The notes under the pieces are model-generated. The model had not been told where the DNA came from, did not search any database, and saw nothing but the letters and a program-made list of their open reading frames with translations. A program made the translations under genes and the position numbers. Below, one piece after another: positions 1 to 11,103 of a stretch of 64,000 nucleotides of DNA (its first letter is position 1; the number at the start of each line of letters is the position of its first letter). This stretch comes from Betaproteobacteria bacterium HGW-Betaproteobacteria-1 (GTDB lineage Bacteria; Pseudomonadota; Gammaproteobacteria; Burkholderiales; Methylophilaceae): assembly GCA_002842435.1 (NCBI GenBank), contig PHCX01000004.1, forward strand, positions 62,001 through 126,000, read 5' to 3'.

Positions 1-1
1 T

Positions 2-445
<444 letters not shown>

Positions 446-466
446 TGGATGGATTACTGACCAAAT

Positions 467-495
467 AAAAAAGGGAGCCGAGGCTCCCTTTTTTA
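467..495. terminator. Bidirectional rho-independent terminator
   Basis: A 13-bp perfect stem (467-479 with 482-494) with a two-base loop, A-rich on one side and T-rich on the other, separates the convergent ettA and cupin genes and can serve both. Confidence 0.9.
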
Positions 496-511
496 TTGCA
501 ACGGTCCTAAA

Positions 512-802
512 TTAGAAACCGTTGGGAAAGTCGTAGCTGTAGTGCTTGCGCAGCGGCTTGACGACTTCCCATTGGCTGTCGAGGCCGGCGTGGAATGCAA
601 CCAGGTCACCTGCGACGATGCGAACCGGTTCACCGCCCTTGGGGGTGACCAGAATTTCGCCGTCCAGTACATAGGCGCATTCGGTGGAGCCGAAATCGAT
701 CGGGAACTTGGAGACTTCCTTCTCCCAGATGGCCCAGTTGGAAACGCCCAGTTCCTTCAGACGCTCTTCGCTAGGGTTTTTTTCGATAACAATCTTGGAC
801 AT
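512..802 (-). CDS. Small cupin-domain protein (DUF861-like), copy 1
   Basis: A 96-residue single-domain cupin. The order is an N-terminal lead (NPSEERLKELGVSNW), the beta-barrel strands around ECAYVLDGEILVTPKGG and AGDLVAFHAGLDSQWEV, and the terminal KPLRKHYSYDF. This is the layout of the (S)-ureidoglycine-aminohydrolase-type cupins (cupin_3/DUF861), which often work as stand-alone proteins of unknown substrate. The usual metal-binding His set of the first cupin motif is not obvious, so catalysis is uncertain. The next minus-strand gene upstream (984-1259) is a clear paralogue. Function unknown. Confidence 0.85.
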   Translation of the reverse strand: MSKIVIEKNPSEERLKELGVSNWAIWEKEVSKFPIDFGSTECAYVLDGEILVTPKGGEPVRIVAGDLVAFHAGLDSQWEVVKPLRKHYSYDFPNGF

Positions 803-983
803 GAATATCCTTTCAGGGTATGGCTGAAACTCAGCATACGGGTTGTGTAATGATAAAAAGGGATTGCAAAACAGGCGTACAGAGAGATTTCCAACCTACT
901 TCACGTAGGCTGAAGTATAAGGGTTTTTGCCATCGTGGGCCAGCCGATGGCGGTTCTATGTCAAGCGCGGTTTTGGTACGTGC

Positions 984-1259
984 TCAACCGAACTGGTAGT
1001 GCTTGCGTAGCGGCTTTTTCACTTCCCAAGTGCAAGACAGGCCGGGTGAGAACGTCACCAGGTCACCGGCGCCGAAACTGACTGGTGCGCCGTCTTTCGG
1101 CGTAACCGTCACTTCGCCTTCCAGGATATAGGCGACTTCCTGTTCGCTATAGGACCAGGGAAAGGTGGAGACCTCCTTGGACCATGTTGGCCAGGAAGAT
1201 ACGCCCAACGCTTTCAGTCGGGCATCATCCGGATTATGTTCAACCTTGATCAGAGACAT
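984..1259 (-). CDS. Small cupin-domain protein (DUF861-like), copy 2
   Basis: A 91-residue paralogue of the cupin at 512-802, sharing HNPDDARLKALGVSSW, the EVAYILEGEVTVTPKDG strand pair and KPLRKHY at the end. I place the start at 1259 rather than at the longer upstream possibility (1385), because an AAGGAG ribosome-binding site lies seven bases ahead of this ATG. The longer version would also run through the 36-bp palindrome and carry an unrelated N-terminus. It differs from copy 1 by a cysteine in the GLSCTWEV strand, which is the more common state in DUF861 cupins. The two copies are separated by 181 bases, so they may be expressed separately. Substrate unknown. Confidence 0.82.
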   Translation of the reverse strand: MSLIKVEHNPDDARLKALGVSSWPTWSKEVSTFPWSYSEQEVAYILEGEVTVTPKDGAPVSFGAGDLVTFSPGLSCTWEVKKPLRKHYQFG

Positions 1260-1287
1260 GTTGTGCTCCTTGTCCATGGTTTGCGCC

Positions 1288-1323
1288 TTGCATGCACTCA
1301 TTGCATGCAATGAGTGCATGCAA
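1288..1323. repeat. Perfect 36-bp palindrome upstream of cupin copy 2
   Basis: Each half is 18 bases (TTGCATGCACTCATTGCA and its exact complement), centred at 1305/1306, with no mismatch. It begins 29 bases before the cupin start codon. It contains nested TGCATGCA/TTGCATGCAA elements. It has no T-tract, so it is not a terminator. It could be an operator for a dimeric or tetrameric regulator or a cruciform/mRNA hairpin. Confidence 0.9.
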
Positions 1324-1411
1324 CTGCCGGCGCAATATGTCGACAGTGAACTGTCATGATAAAACTTTTGGCGGGAAGATTCCAAGCGGAACTCGGGAAG
1401 GCCGGTTCAGG

Positions 1412-2587
1412 CTAGGTCAGCAGGCCGTTGAGCGCTTGTTCAAGATCGGCAATCAGGTCGTCTGTGTCTTCCAGTCCGATATACAGGCGCACCAACCCGC
1501 CTTCGTAAGGCCAGGATTTACGGGTATTGCTCATATCATAAGGCAGCGCCAGACTGTGGCTGCCGCCCCAGCTGAACCCGATGTGGAACAGCTGCAGCTG
1601 GTCGACAAAATGATCAATGGCAGCCTGTGAAATCTGCGGCTGAAAGACAATGGAAAACAGGCTGGCTGCAGCGGAAAAATCACGCTGCCAGATATCGTGA
1701 CCGGGAGCACCTGCCAGCGACGGGTGCAGCACGGCCGCAATCGCCGGTTGCTGTTGCAGCCAGCTGGCAATCTTGCGTGCAGAAATGTCCTGTGCGTCAT
1801 AGCGCAATTTGTAATGCGGCAGGCTGCGCAGCACGATATTGCAGTCTTCCGGGCTGACACCGGTACCGGATTGCATGTGTGTCAGTGCCAGCCGCTGATG
1901 CAGTTGCTTGTCGCGGGTGACGATGCTGCCCATCAGCACGTCGCTGCCGCCCGATTGATATTTGGTCAGCGCCTGAATCGAGATGTCCGCGCCCAGTTCC
2001 AGTGGCCGCATGGCGATGCTGGCGGCCCAGGTGGCATCGACCGCTACCAGCGCGCCATGTGCCTTGGCAAGGCGGTTCAGCGCGGGGAGGTCGGCCACTT
2101 CCATGGAAACAGAACCGGGTGTTTCCACCCAGAGCAGGCGCGTGGCTGGGGTGAATTGTACGCTTGCGATATCAAGCGGGTCGTAGAAATCCAGCCCGAT
2201 ACCGTATTGCGATTGCAGAAATTTGGCGAACTCGATGGCGGGTTCATAGGCGTTTTCCGGCAATAGCACATGATCGCCAGTCTTCAGCAGGCTTAGCATG
2301 GTCAGGCTGATGGCAGCGAGCCCCGAGGGCAGCAGCAGGCAATGTTCGCCAGATTCCAGCATGGCGATCTTGCGGGCCAGGCGGCGGGTGGTAGGCGTGC
2401 CGCTGAGGCCGTAGGCATATTGGGTTTCGTCGCGCCAGTCGCGCTGGCGCAGTGCGGCGACATCAGGGAAAACGACGGTGGAGGCGCGCTCGACGGCGCT
2501 GCTCAGGCTGCGAAAACTGCCGCTGGCTTCATGGCCCTGCAGCAGCCGGGTTTGTGTTTTGTTTGCCGGGTGCTTTGAATTCGCCAT
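1412..2587 (-). CDS. metC: Cystathionine beta-lyase-like PLP enzyme
   Basis: A 391-residue member of the Cys/Met-metabolism PLP family (fold type I). It would cleave cystathionine to homocysteine, ammonia and pyruvate in methionine synthesis. The pyridoxal lysine is Lys209 in ALTKYQSGGSDVLMG, and the cofactor-holding Asp is in VAVDATWAAS. The YAYGLSGTPTTRRLARKIAMLE segment and the C-terminal SWGGSHSLALPYD and VRLYIGLED blocks are typical of MetC rather than MetB or MetZ. Length matches the family. It follows the SDR gene by two bases, so the two are probably co-transcribed, although the SDR has no evident place in the pathway. Confidence 0.88.
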   Translation of the reverse strand: MANSKHPANKTQTRLLQGHEASGSFRSLSSAVERASTVVFPDVAALRQRDWRDETQYAYGLSGTPTTRRLARKIAMLESGEHCLLLPSGLAAISLTMLSLLKTGDHVLLPENAYEPAIEFAKFLQSQYGIGLDFYDPLDIASVQFTPATRLLWVETPGSVSMEVADLPALNRLAKAHGALVAVDATWAASIAMRPLELGADISIQALTKYQSGGSDVLMGSIVTRDKQLHQRLALTHMQSGTGVSPEDCNIVLRSLPHYKLRYDAQDISARKIASWLQQQPAIAAVLHPSLAGAPGHDIWQRDFSAAASLFSIVFQPQISQAAIDHFVDQLQLFHIGFSWGGSHSLALPYDMSNTRKSWPYEGGLVRLYIGLEDTDDLIADLEQALNGLLT

Positions 2588-2589
2588 GC

Positions 2590-3357
2590 TCAGAGCCAGT
2601 CCCAGTCAAGATGGGCCTTTTTTGGCGCATTCTTCATGGCCCAGTCCCACATGAATGGCGGGATGAAGCGCATGAACCTGGCGAGCCAGCCCATCTGCCA
2701 GGGAACAACGACAAAGCGCCGTCTGGCCGTGATGGCTTTGGCCATTTTGGCTGCAGCGACATCGGCATCCATCAGAAACGGCATGGAATAGCTATTGACG
2801 TCGGTCATCGGAGTTTTGATGTAGCCGGGCGCGATGGTGGTGACATGGATGCCGTGCTGCTGCATTTCCACACGCAGACTTTCCAGATAACTGATGGCAG
2901 CGGCCTTGGAGGCGCTGTAGGCACCTGCACCTGGCAGGCCTCGGATGCCGGCGATACTGGCAATGCCGACCAGCGTACCGTAGCCACGCGCTTTCATGCC
3001 GACGATGAACGGTTGGAAAGTATGCAGCAGCCCCAGCACGTTGATTTCAAGGATGGCCTTGAAGGCAGCGGTATCTTCTTTCTGCTCGGTGAGGGTGCCG
3101 CGGCTGACGCCTGCATTGGCAATGACGATGTCGGGTACACCATGGCGCTGGATGAAATCGTCCGCTGCTTTGGCCAATGCATCGGCATCGCGTACATCAA
3201 GAGCATAGATGGCAACCGGAGTGTCGAGACTGGCAGCAAGCTGTTGCAGCAGTTCGCCGCGGCGTGCAACCAGCCCGAGAGTGGCGCCCTGTGCGGCATA
3301 GTGTCTGGCGAGTGCCTCGCCTATGCCGCTGGAGGCGCCGGTGATGAACACTTTCAT
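2590..3357 (-). CDS. Short-chain dehydrogenase/reductase
   Basis: A 255-residue classical SDR. The cofactor motif TGASSGIG sits at residues 6-13, NAG at 81-83, the catalytic Ser at 134 and the YSASK pair Tyr147/Lys151. The Arg-rich segment after the second strand (VARRGE) suggests NADPH preference. The C-terminal 60 residues are hydrophobic with Trp/Phe-rich stretches (GWLARFMRFIPPFMWDWAM), as in the YdfG/DltE-like SDRs that sit at the membrane face. The substrate cannot be read from sequence. It is directly upstream of the metC-like gene on the same strand. Confidence 0.88.
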   Translation of the reverse strand: MKVFITGASSGIGEALARHYAAQGATLGLVARRGELLQQLAASLDTPVAIYALDVRDADALAKAADDFIQRHGVPDIVIANAGVSRGTLTEQKEDTAAFKAILEINVLGLLHTFQPFIVGMKARGYGTLVGIASIAGIRGLPGAGAYSASKAAAISYLESLRVEMQQHGIHVTTIAPGYIKTPMTDVNSYSMPFLMDADVAAAKMAKAITARRRFVVVPWQMGWLARFMRFIPPFMWDWAMKNAPKKAHLDWDWL

Positions 3358-3442
3358 GATTCAGCACCGGCTGGGGGATTGTTGGATTTTGTAATGCTCA
3401 TTGTTTGAGCAGAAGTAGATGATCTGTTGAAAGCTGCGCTGA

Positions 3443-4066
3443 TTATTTCTTTTCAGCGCGTGCCTTGGCGATCAGGTAGTCCGCCACTTTCAGCACTTGG
3501 TGGTTGCCACCAGCCATGCTGCTGGAAGTGATGTACTTGCCGTCGATGATCAGCGACGGTACGCCGGTTGCGCCGGAAGCGCGGAAGATCTGGGCGGCGC
3601 GATTGAGGCTGGTGTTGGTGGAGAATGAGCGGAAGGCTTCCTCAACCTTGGCCTTGTCCAGCCCGCCTTCCTTGGCTACCCAGTTGATGGCAGCCTTTTC
3701 GTCGGTCGGGTTCAGGGTCTTTTGCTTGTGGATGGCGGCAAACAGCTTGTTGTGCAGCTTGTCGAGGACACCCAGTGTTTCCATTGCGTAGTAGGCCTTG
3801 GCCATCGGTGCCCAGTCCGGGCGTGGCAGTCCTGGAACACGCTTGAAGACGACATCTTCAGGAAGTTTGTTGGCCCAGGCATGCAATTGCGGTTCCAGCG
3901 TGTTGCAATGGCCGCAGCCGTACCAGAATAATTCGGTGACTTCGACCTTGGCGGCATTCTCTGTCGGGATATTCTGGGCAGTGGTGTTGAATTCCACTCC
4001 GACCATCGGATCCGCCATCAGGCTGGTGGAAGCTAGCAACATCAGGGTGGCGAACAGCTTTTTCAT
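3443..4066 (-). CDS. dsbA: Periplasmic thiol:disulfide oxidoreductase DsbA
   Basis: A 207-residue secreted thioredoxin-fold protein that introduces disulfides into exported proteins and is reoxidised by DsbB. A short signal peptide (MKKLFATLMLLASTSLMA) precedes the mature domain. The active site is C51-G-H-C54 in FWYGCGHCNTLEPQ, and the cis-proline loop is GATGVPSLIIDG. Length and the inserted helical domain fit DsbA rather than DsbC or DsbG. It lies just downstream of the SPOR-domain gene and argS, a grouping common in betaproteobacteria. The SDR gene starts 85 bases further on. Confidence 0.94.
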   Translation of the reverse strand: MKKLFATLMLLASTSLMADPMVGVEFNTTAQNIPTENAAKVEVTELFWYGCGHCNTLEPQLHAWANKLPEDVVFKRVPGLPRPDWAPMAKAYYAMETLGVLDKLHNKLFAAIHKQKTLNPTDEKAAINWVAKEGGLDKAKVEEAFRSFSTNTSLNRAAQIFRASGATGVPSLIIDGKYITSSSMAGGNHQVLKVADYLIAKARAEKK

Positions 4067-4175
4067 TATGAATTTCCTTGTCTTGAACTTGATTATGGAT
4101 AGCTGATGGACTTTAATCGGCCAACAAAGTTTTCAACGCGTCAACCGAACGATGCGCTGACTGCGTAGTGCATAT

Positions 4176-4772
4176 TTACTGATTGGGTACATTGTTATCG
4201 ACCTTGATCAGATCAGCGGTAAATCCGTTTTCCAGCAACTGTGCGCGGGCGCGGTTGATCTGGCCGACGTCGCTGAAGGGGCCGACGCGCACGCGGTGCC
4301 AGGTGCCTTTTTCCGGAATCTCGGCAGTTTGCACGATGGCTTCCATGCCTTGCAATGCCAGTTTGGCTTTCATGTTGTCGGCTTCCTGTTCGGTCTGGAA
4401 GGCGCCGACTTGCAGGAAGTAGGTCTCCGTAACCTTGACGGTGTCGGCCTGCTTCTGCTGGATTTCCCGTTCGGTGACCTGGGTTTCGCTACCCGGCAGG
4501 ATGGTATAGAAATCGAATCTTGGTTTTTCTTCGGTTTCTGCCGGTGCATCGGGTACGGCAGCCGGGGTTTCAGCACTGCCATCAGCTTCGATTACTGCGG
4601 CTGGCGTCACCTTGTTCTCAAACGGCGTTTTGCCGCCGGTGATGAAAATTGCCAGCACGACCGAGATGCCGACACCGAGCAAAAGGCCGACCAGCAGACC
4701 GGAAAAGAACGGGCTGCCCTTGCTGGTTTTTTTTTCGCGGGAAGATGTGGAGTTTTTGTAATCGCGGGTCAT
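4176..4772 (-). CDS. SPOR-domain cell-division protein, FtsN-like
   Basis: A 198-residue bitopic inner-membrane protein. A basic cytoplasmic tail (SSREKKTSKGS) is followed by one membrane segment (about residues 20-45, GLLVGLLLGVGISVVLAIFI), an acidic/proline-rich linker and a C-terminal SPOR domain (YFLQVGAFQTEQEADNMKAK ... GTWHRVRVGPF). SPOR domains bind denuded septal peptidoglycan glycans, so this is an FtsN/DedD-type divisome protein. I chose the ATG at 4772 because AGGAAA stands ahead of it; the frame could extend upstream to 4820, but that would enter argS. The gene follows argS by 28 bases and is likely in its operon. Confidence 0.85.
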   Translation of the reverse strand: MTRDYKNSTSSREKKTSKGSPFFSGLLVGLLLGVGISVVLAIFITGGKTPFENKVTPAAVIEADGSAETPAAVPDAPAETEEKPRFDFYTILPGSETQVTEREIQQKQADTVKVTETYFLQVGAFQTEQEADNMKAKLALQGMEAIVQTAEIPEKGTWHRVRVGPFSDVGQINRARAQLLENGFTADLIKVDNNVPNQ

Positions 4773-4800
4773 TGTGTTTTCCTGTGGGTTGCCGTGGCAG

Positions 4801-6474
4801 TTACATTTTTTCCGGCGCACTGACGCCGAGCAGCTGCAATCCGTTCTTCAATACCTGCTGTGTCGCCTGTATCAGTGCCATGCGCGCGAGTTTCAGTGCT
4901 TCATCCGCCACCAGAAATTGTTCTGCATTGTAATAGCTATGCAGGTCGCTGGCTAAGTCTTTCAGATAGTTGGCGATCATGTGCGGCGCCAGTTCTTCGC
5001 CGGCATGGTATACCACTTCTGGAAATTCACTCAGGCGCTTGAGCAGCGCCGTTTCATGCTCGGCCTGCAAGGGGCTGAGGTCGGCGGTTGCCAGCGCTTT
5101 TACGTCGCCGTTCCATTGGTTAAGCACGCTGCAGATGCGGGCATGGGCGTACTGGATGTAATACACCGGGTTGTCGTTGGTTTGCGCGCGGGCAAGGTCG
5201 ATATCGAACACCAGTTGTGAATCGGCGCGGCGCGCTGCGAGAAAATAGCGCGTGGCATCGCAGCCGACTTCCTCGATCAGGTCGCGCAGCGTGACGTAAC
5301 TGCCTGCGCGCTTGGAGATTTTTACTTCCTCGCCGCCGCGCATGACGGTCACCATCTGGTGCAGTACATATTCCGGCCAGACCTTGGGGATGCCGATATC
5401 CAGCGCCTGCAGACCGGCACGCACACGGGTGATGGTGCTGTGATGATCGGCGCCCTGTTCGTTGATGACACGAACGAAGCCGCGCTGCCATTTGCCGACG
5501 TGGTAGGCGACGTCAGGCACGAAATAGGTGTAGCCACCTTCCTTTTTGCGCATGACGCGATCCTTGTCGTCACCGAATTCGGTGGTGCGCAACCACAGCG
5601 CTTCGTCCTGCTCATAGGTGTGGCCGCTGGCAATCAGCGCCTGCACTGTGCTTTCTACCTGGCCATTCGTATAGAGCGCGGATTCCAGCGAGAAGACGTC
5701 GAATTGGATCTGGAAGGCCTGCAGGTCGAGATCCTGCTCGTGGCGCAGATAGGCGACGGCAAAATGGCGGATGGATTCTTCGTCATCCGGATTGCCAGTC
5801 GCCGTGAATTTCATGTCATCGGCAATGACGGTTTCCTTTGCCAGGTAGGCCTTGGCAATATCTACGATGTATTCGCCGCGGTAGCCGTTTTCCGGGAAGG
5901 CGGTATCTTCTGGCGAAATGCCCTTGCAGCGGGCTTGTACTGATTTGCTCAGGTTGTCGATCTGGGCACCGGCGTCGTTGTAGTAAAACTCGCGGGTGAC
6001 ATCCCAGCCGTTGGCTTTCATCAGGCGTGCGAGGCAATCGCCGACAGCCGCGCCGCGGCCATGGCCGACGTGCAATGGGCCGGTCGGGTTGGCGGAAACG
6101 AATTCGATCTGCAGCTTGCGGCCGCCGCCGGTCTGGTGATGGCCAAAGCGTTCACCTTGTTGCTGAATCTCGTGAACCACTGCCTGTTGAGCCTTGGGGC
6201 TCAGATGGAAATTGATGAAACCGGCACCGGCAATTTCAATGCGCGAAATGTATTCGGACGCAGGCAGTGCCTTGATCAGGCTTTCGGCAATCGCACGCGG
6301 GTTCTGGCGCAGTGGTTTGGCCAGCATCATGGCCAGATTGCTGGAAAAATCGCCGTGGTCGGCATTTTTCGGACGCTCCAGCTGAATATCGAGCGGCAGA
6401 CTGTCCGCGCTGATGCTGTCAGTGTTCAGGCTTTTTGCGGCGATGCTGAGTAATTCGGTAAGATGTGCTTTCAA
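4801..6474 (-). CDS. argS: Arginyl-tRNA synthetase
   Basis: A 557-residue class I aminoacyl-tRNA synthetase that charges tRNA-Arg in the cytoplasm. The N-terminal Add1 domain comes first; the HIGH motif is H135-V-G-H138 in [22 protein letters not shown]-like region is present as [18 protein letters not shown], followed by the anticodon-binding DALR domain ending SPEKM-like ([10 protein letters not shown]). Length is typical of the bacterial enzyme. It is divergent from priA (68 bases between start codons) and heads a run with the SPOR-domain gene and possibly dsbA. Confidence 0.96.
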   Translation of the reverse strand: MKAHLTELLSIAAKSLNTDSISADSLPLDIQLERPKNADHGDFSSNLAMMLAKPLRQNPRAIAESLIKALPASEYISRIEIAGAGFINFHLSPKAQQAVVHEIQQQGERFGHHQTGGGRKLQIEFVSANPTGPLHVGHGRGAAVGDCLARLMKANGWDVTREFYYNDAGAQIDNLSKSVQARCKGISPEDTAFPENGYRGEYIVDIAKAYLAKETVIADDMKFTATGNPDDEESIRHFAVAYLRHEQDLDLQAFQIQFDVFSLESALYTNGQVESTVQALIASGHTYEQDEALWLRTTEFGDDKDRVMRKKEGGYTYFVPDVAYHVGKWQRGFVRVINEQGADHHSTITRVRAGLQALDIGIPKVWPEYVLHQMVTVMRGGEEVKISKRAGSYVTLRDLIEEVGCDATRYFLAARRADSQLVFDIDLARAQTNDNPVYYIQYAHARICSVLNQWNGDVKALATADLSPLQAEHETALLKRLSEFPEVVYHAGEELAPHMIANYLKDLASDLHSYYNAEQFLVADEALKLARMALIQATQQVLKNGLQLLGVSAPEKM

Positions 6475-6542
6475 GGCAGAATCGACTATTCGTTCAAAAA
6501 CGCTATTTTAACCTACTGAGCCCGCAAGCCATAACCGATTTC

Positions 6543-8726
<2,184 letters not shown>

Positions 8727-8830
8727 GTACGCTGCTTGCCGGTGGCTGTTGTTGTCATTCTCCGTCCTGATGAGTAAATTTATCTCATTGATTATTAAAT
8801 GAATGGGTGGTAGCTTATTCAGCTGGTAGT

Positions 8831-8850
8831 TCCCGTTTTATATAACGGGA
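8831..8850. repeat. Inverted repeat ahead of the tandem-HD gene
   Basis: TCCCGTT-TTATAT-AACGGGA is a perfect 7-bp stem with a six-base loop, in the 189-base gap between priA and the HD-domain gene, 66 bases before its start. It has no T-tract. It may be an operator or a leader hairpin. Confidence 0.55.
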
Positions 8851-8915
8851 TGCTGAGGAATTCTCTGTAATCAGTAATTAAGACGCTAATAAAAACCAAG
8901 AAATGGGCGGAATTA

Positions 8916-10205
8916 ATGAAAACGAGAATCAGCGGCAAGCAGATCAGCATGTCCGATCTCATGTTCTCAATCTCCGAGGCCATGGATATCGCACATCACA
9001 AGCTTGCCTTGCATCAGTTACGTACGGCCTATATTTGCTGGAAAATGGCAGAAGAGGCTGCGCTCGCCCCCCTTCAAATCGAAAAGCTCTTTCTGGCGGC
9101 CATGTTGCATGACATTGGGGCATTTACCGCGCTGGAGAAAATCAGCCATTACGAATTCGAGGCCGAAGATTGCGAGTCGCATTGTCTGCGTGGTGAGCTG
9201 ATCTACCGTCAGGTTCCATGGCTGGCGGCGTCGGCGAAAATGGTGCGATTGCATCACACACCCTGGTGCCGTTGCAATGAATCGATCGATGCAACGGATG
9301 TGATGGAAGCGCAAATGCTGATGCTGGCGGAAAAGCTGGAGCGTGAAATCGACCGGGATGTTTATATACTCAATCAGTCCTCGGCATTGCGCGAGAAGAT
9401 GCGCAACATGGCTGGCAAGGTTATCCATATTCGCGTGCTAGAACTTTTCCTGTGTGTTTCGGAGAATGAGGCGTTCTGGCTTGAACTGACGGCTCCGAAC
9501 CTGATGAATTTCCTCAAATACAAGGGTCCGGTGCAGCATATTTATGGCGATGCGGCGGCGGCGCTCAAGATGGAAGAGTTCTTTACCGCCATTATTGATT
9601 TCCGCTCGAAATATACGGCTTCACATACGGCAGGTGTCAGCTCCTGTACGACCTCGCTAGGTGCATTGCTTGGTTTGTCTGAATCCGAAAGAGTGGAACT
9701 CGACCTGGCTGCCACCTTGCATGACCTCGGTAAAATTGGTGTGCCCAATGAAATTCTTGAAAAACCCGGCAAATTGACCAAGCAGGAATTTGCCATGATC
9801 AAAATGCACAGCTACCTTACCTTTACCTTGCTTGATTCGGTCAGAGGCCTGGAGGAAGTGGCGCGTATCGCCGGCAGCCATCACGAGAAGCTGGATGGCA
9901 GCGGTTATCCATTCCATATTGAAAGTGATGAAATATCCACCAGTTCCAGAATCGTTGCCGTTTCTGACGTGTTCACTGCACTGGCTGAAGATCGGCCGTA
10001 TCGAGACGGGCTACCTCCGAAACAAATCAAGCGGATCATGCAGGAGATGGTGACCAAACGGCATCTGGATGCGCGCATCGTCGATACCTTGTCCAGTAAT
10101 GTTGATGAGGTGGTACGCGCGATGAAGGTCAGGCAGCAGCAGTGGACTGAACGATATTACACTGTGTTGTCGATGACCAACGGTTCGTTGGGCACCTTGC
10201 ATTAA
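8916..10205 (+). CDS. Tandem HD-domain protein with C-terminal HD-GYP-type phosphodiesterase module
   Basis: A 429-residue cytoplasmic protein with two HD-fold modules. The N-terminal one has AAMLHDIGAF (His65-Asp66) and a later HH (VRLHHTPWC). The C-terminal one has ATLHDLGKIGVP (His269-Asp270), SHHEK (His322-His323) and DGSGYP (Asp327-Pro332), which is the HD-GYP signature of enzymes that hydrolyse cyclic di-GMP. No receiver, PAS or membrane segment is seen, so the N-terminal HD is probably the sensory or regulatory half. The start ATG is at 8916; a GTG or ATG out of frame lies slightly upstream. The gene stands alone between priA and an outer-membrane protein gene. Confidence 0.87.
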   Translation: MKTRISGKQISMSDLMFSISEAMDIAHHKLALHQLRTAYICWKMAEEAALAPLQIEKLFLAAMLHDIGAFTALEKISHYEFEAEDCESHCLRGELIYRQVPWLAASAKMVRLHHTPWCRCNESIDATDVMEAQMLMLAEKLEREIDRDVYILNQSSALREKMRNMAGKVIHIRVLELFLCVSENEAFWLELTAPNLMNFLKYKGPVQHIYGDAAAALKMEEFFTAIIDFRSKYTASHTAGVSSCTTSLGALLGLSESERVELDLAATLHDLGKIGVPNEILEKPGKLTKQEFAMIKMHSYLTFTLLDSVRGLEEVARIAGSHHEKLDGSGYPFHIESDEISTSSRIVAVSDVFTALAEDRPYRDGLPPKQIKRIMQEMVTKRHLDARIVDTLSSNVDEVVRAMKVRQQQWTERYYTVLSMTNGSLGTLH

Positions 10206-10299
10206 TCATTTGGTCGCCACTGAAATCAGCATGGGCCTGGTTCCGGTTTGAGCACAATTGATAGTTTCAGGCATGAATTCATGGTTCAGAGGGGTAAAA

Positions 10300-11049
10300 A
10301 TGATGATGCGAAAAATCAGCGCCAGTCGTAGTTTGATACGAGCCAGCTCGGTAGTTGGATTATTTTGTCTCAGCGTAACTGCTGCCTCAGCGGATGAAGT
10401 ATCAAACGCCCGGTGGACCGGTTTTTATGCCGGCGGTGAACTCGGCACAGCTACCAGTGACCTGGACTGGCAGTACAAGAATGCCAATTGGTTCAACACG
10501 GTTGGTCCTGCCGTGTTAGGTACGGATTTTGACCATGATGCAAGTGGCGCGGTTGGCGGTCTTTTTGCCGGCTACAATCATCAGGTTGATTCCTGGGTGT
10601 TTGGTTTTGAGGTTTCGGCAGCTGCAACTGACCTCAAGGAGCGGAAATCAAGTCCGTTGTTTCCTACTGACGTATACACTTCCGAGATCAATTGGCTGGC
10701 CAAGGTGACAGGCCGTGTAGGCTATGCCTGGGATCGCTGGCTTGTGTTCGCCAAGGCTGGTTGGGCCGGGGCGGACGTTGAACTGAAGCTGGACGATGAT
10801 CAATCGCAGATCCATGCGAAATCCGATGGGTTCGAGGACGGCTGGACCGCAGGCATTGGCGCCGAGTACAGGCTCTACGATAGAGTTTCGCTAGGCCTGG
10901 TGTACGACTACGTGAGTCTCGACATCGATAACAAAAATGTGCGCTGCCCACGTTGCGGGACCGGGGTCGGGGCAGGCACACCGGTGGTGGATGCAGACAT
11001 TGATGTGCAGTCCATCATGCTGCGGCTGAGTATCCGGTTTCCTGATTAG
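10300..11049 (+). CDS. Small outer-membrane beta-barrel protein (Omp25/OmpA-barrel type)
   Basis: A 249-residue exported protein with a signal peptide (MMMRKISASRSL ... LSVTAASA) and an eight-strand barrel pattern. It opens with WTGFYAGGELG, has repeated aromatic strand ends (GGLFAGYNHQ, GRVGYAWDRW, FAKAGWAGADV, GIGAEYRLYDRVSLGLVYDY) and ends in IMLRLSIRF with a terminal aromatic, the usual BamA recognition pattern. A CPRC pair in a periplasmic or surface loop (NVRCPRCGTG) is unusual for such barrels and might form a loop disulfide or bind metal. The start at 10300 has GAGGGG six bases upstream; a longer frame to 10258 lacks this. Function unknown beyond an envelope role. Confidence 0.84.
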   Translation: MMMRKISASRSLIRASSVVGLFCLSVTAASADEVSNARWTGFYAGGELGTATSDLDWQYKNANWFNTVGPAVLGTDFDHDASGAVGGLFAGYNHQVDSWVFGFEVSAAATDLKERKSSPLFPTDVYTSEINWLAKVTGRVGYAWDRWLVFAKAGWAGADVELKLDDDQSQIHAKSDGFEDGWTAGIGAEYRLYDRVSLGLVYDYVSLDIDNKNVRCPRCGTGVGAGTPVVDADIDVQSIMLRLSIRFPD

Positions 11050-11056
11050 CAAAAAC

Positions 11057-11081
11057 ACCCAGCTCCGTTAGAGAGCTGGGT
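11057..11081 (-). terminator. Rho-independent terminator of hemE
   Basis: A 9-bp stem (11057-11065 with 11073-11081), seven-base loop. Read on the minus strand it is followed by GTTTTTG, so it serves hemE. It lies between the convergent barrel gene and hemE and may also stop plus-strand transcripts. Confidence 0.8.
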
Positions 11082-11103
11082 CTGTGCCATCAGGGGCGGC
11101 AAA

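Noticed and set aside
1260-1385. Longer N-terminus for cupin copy 2
   Set aside because: It would translate through the 36-bp palindrome, add a Cys/His-rich tail absent from copy 1, and ignore the AAGGAG site before the shorter start.
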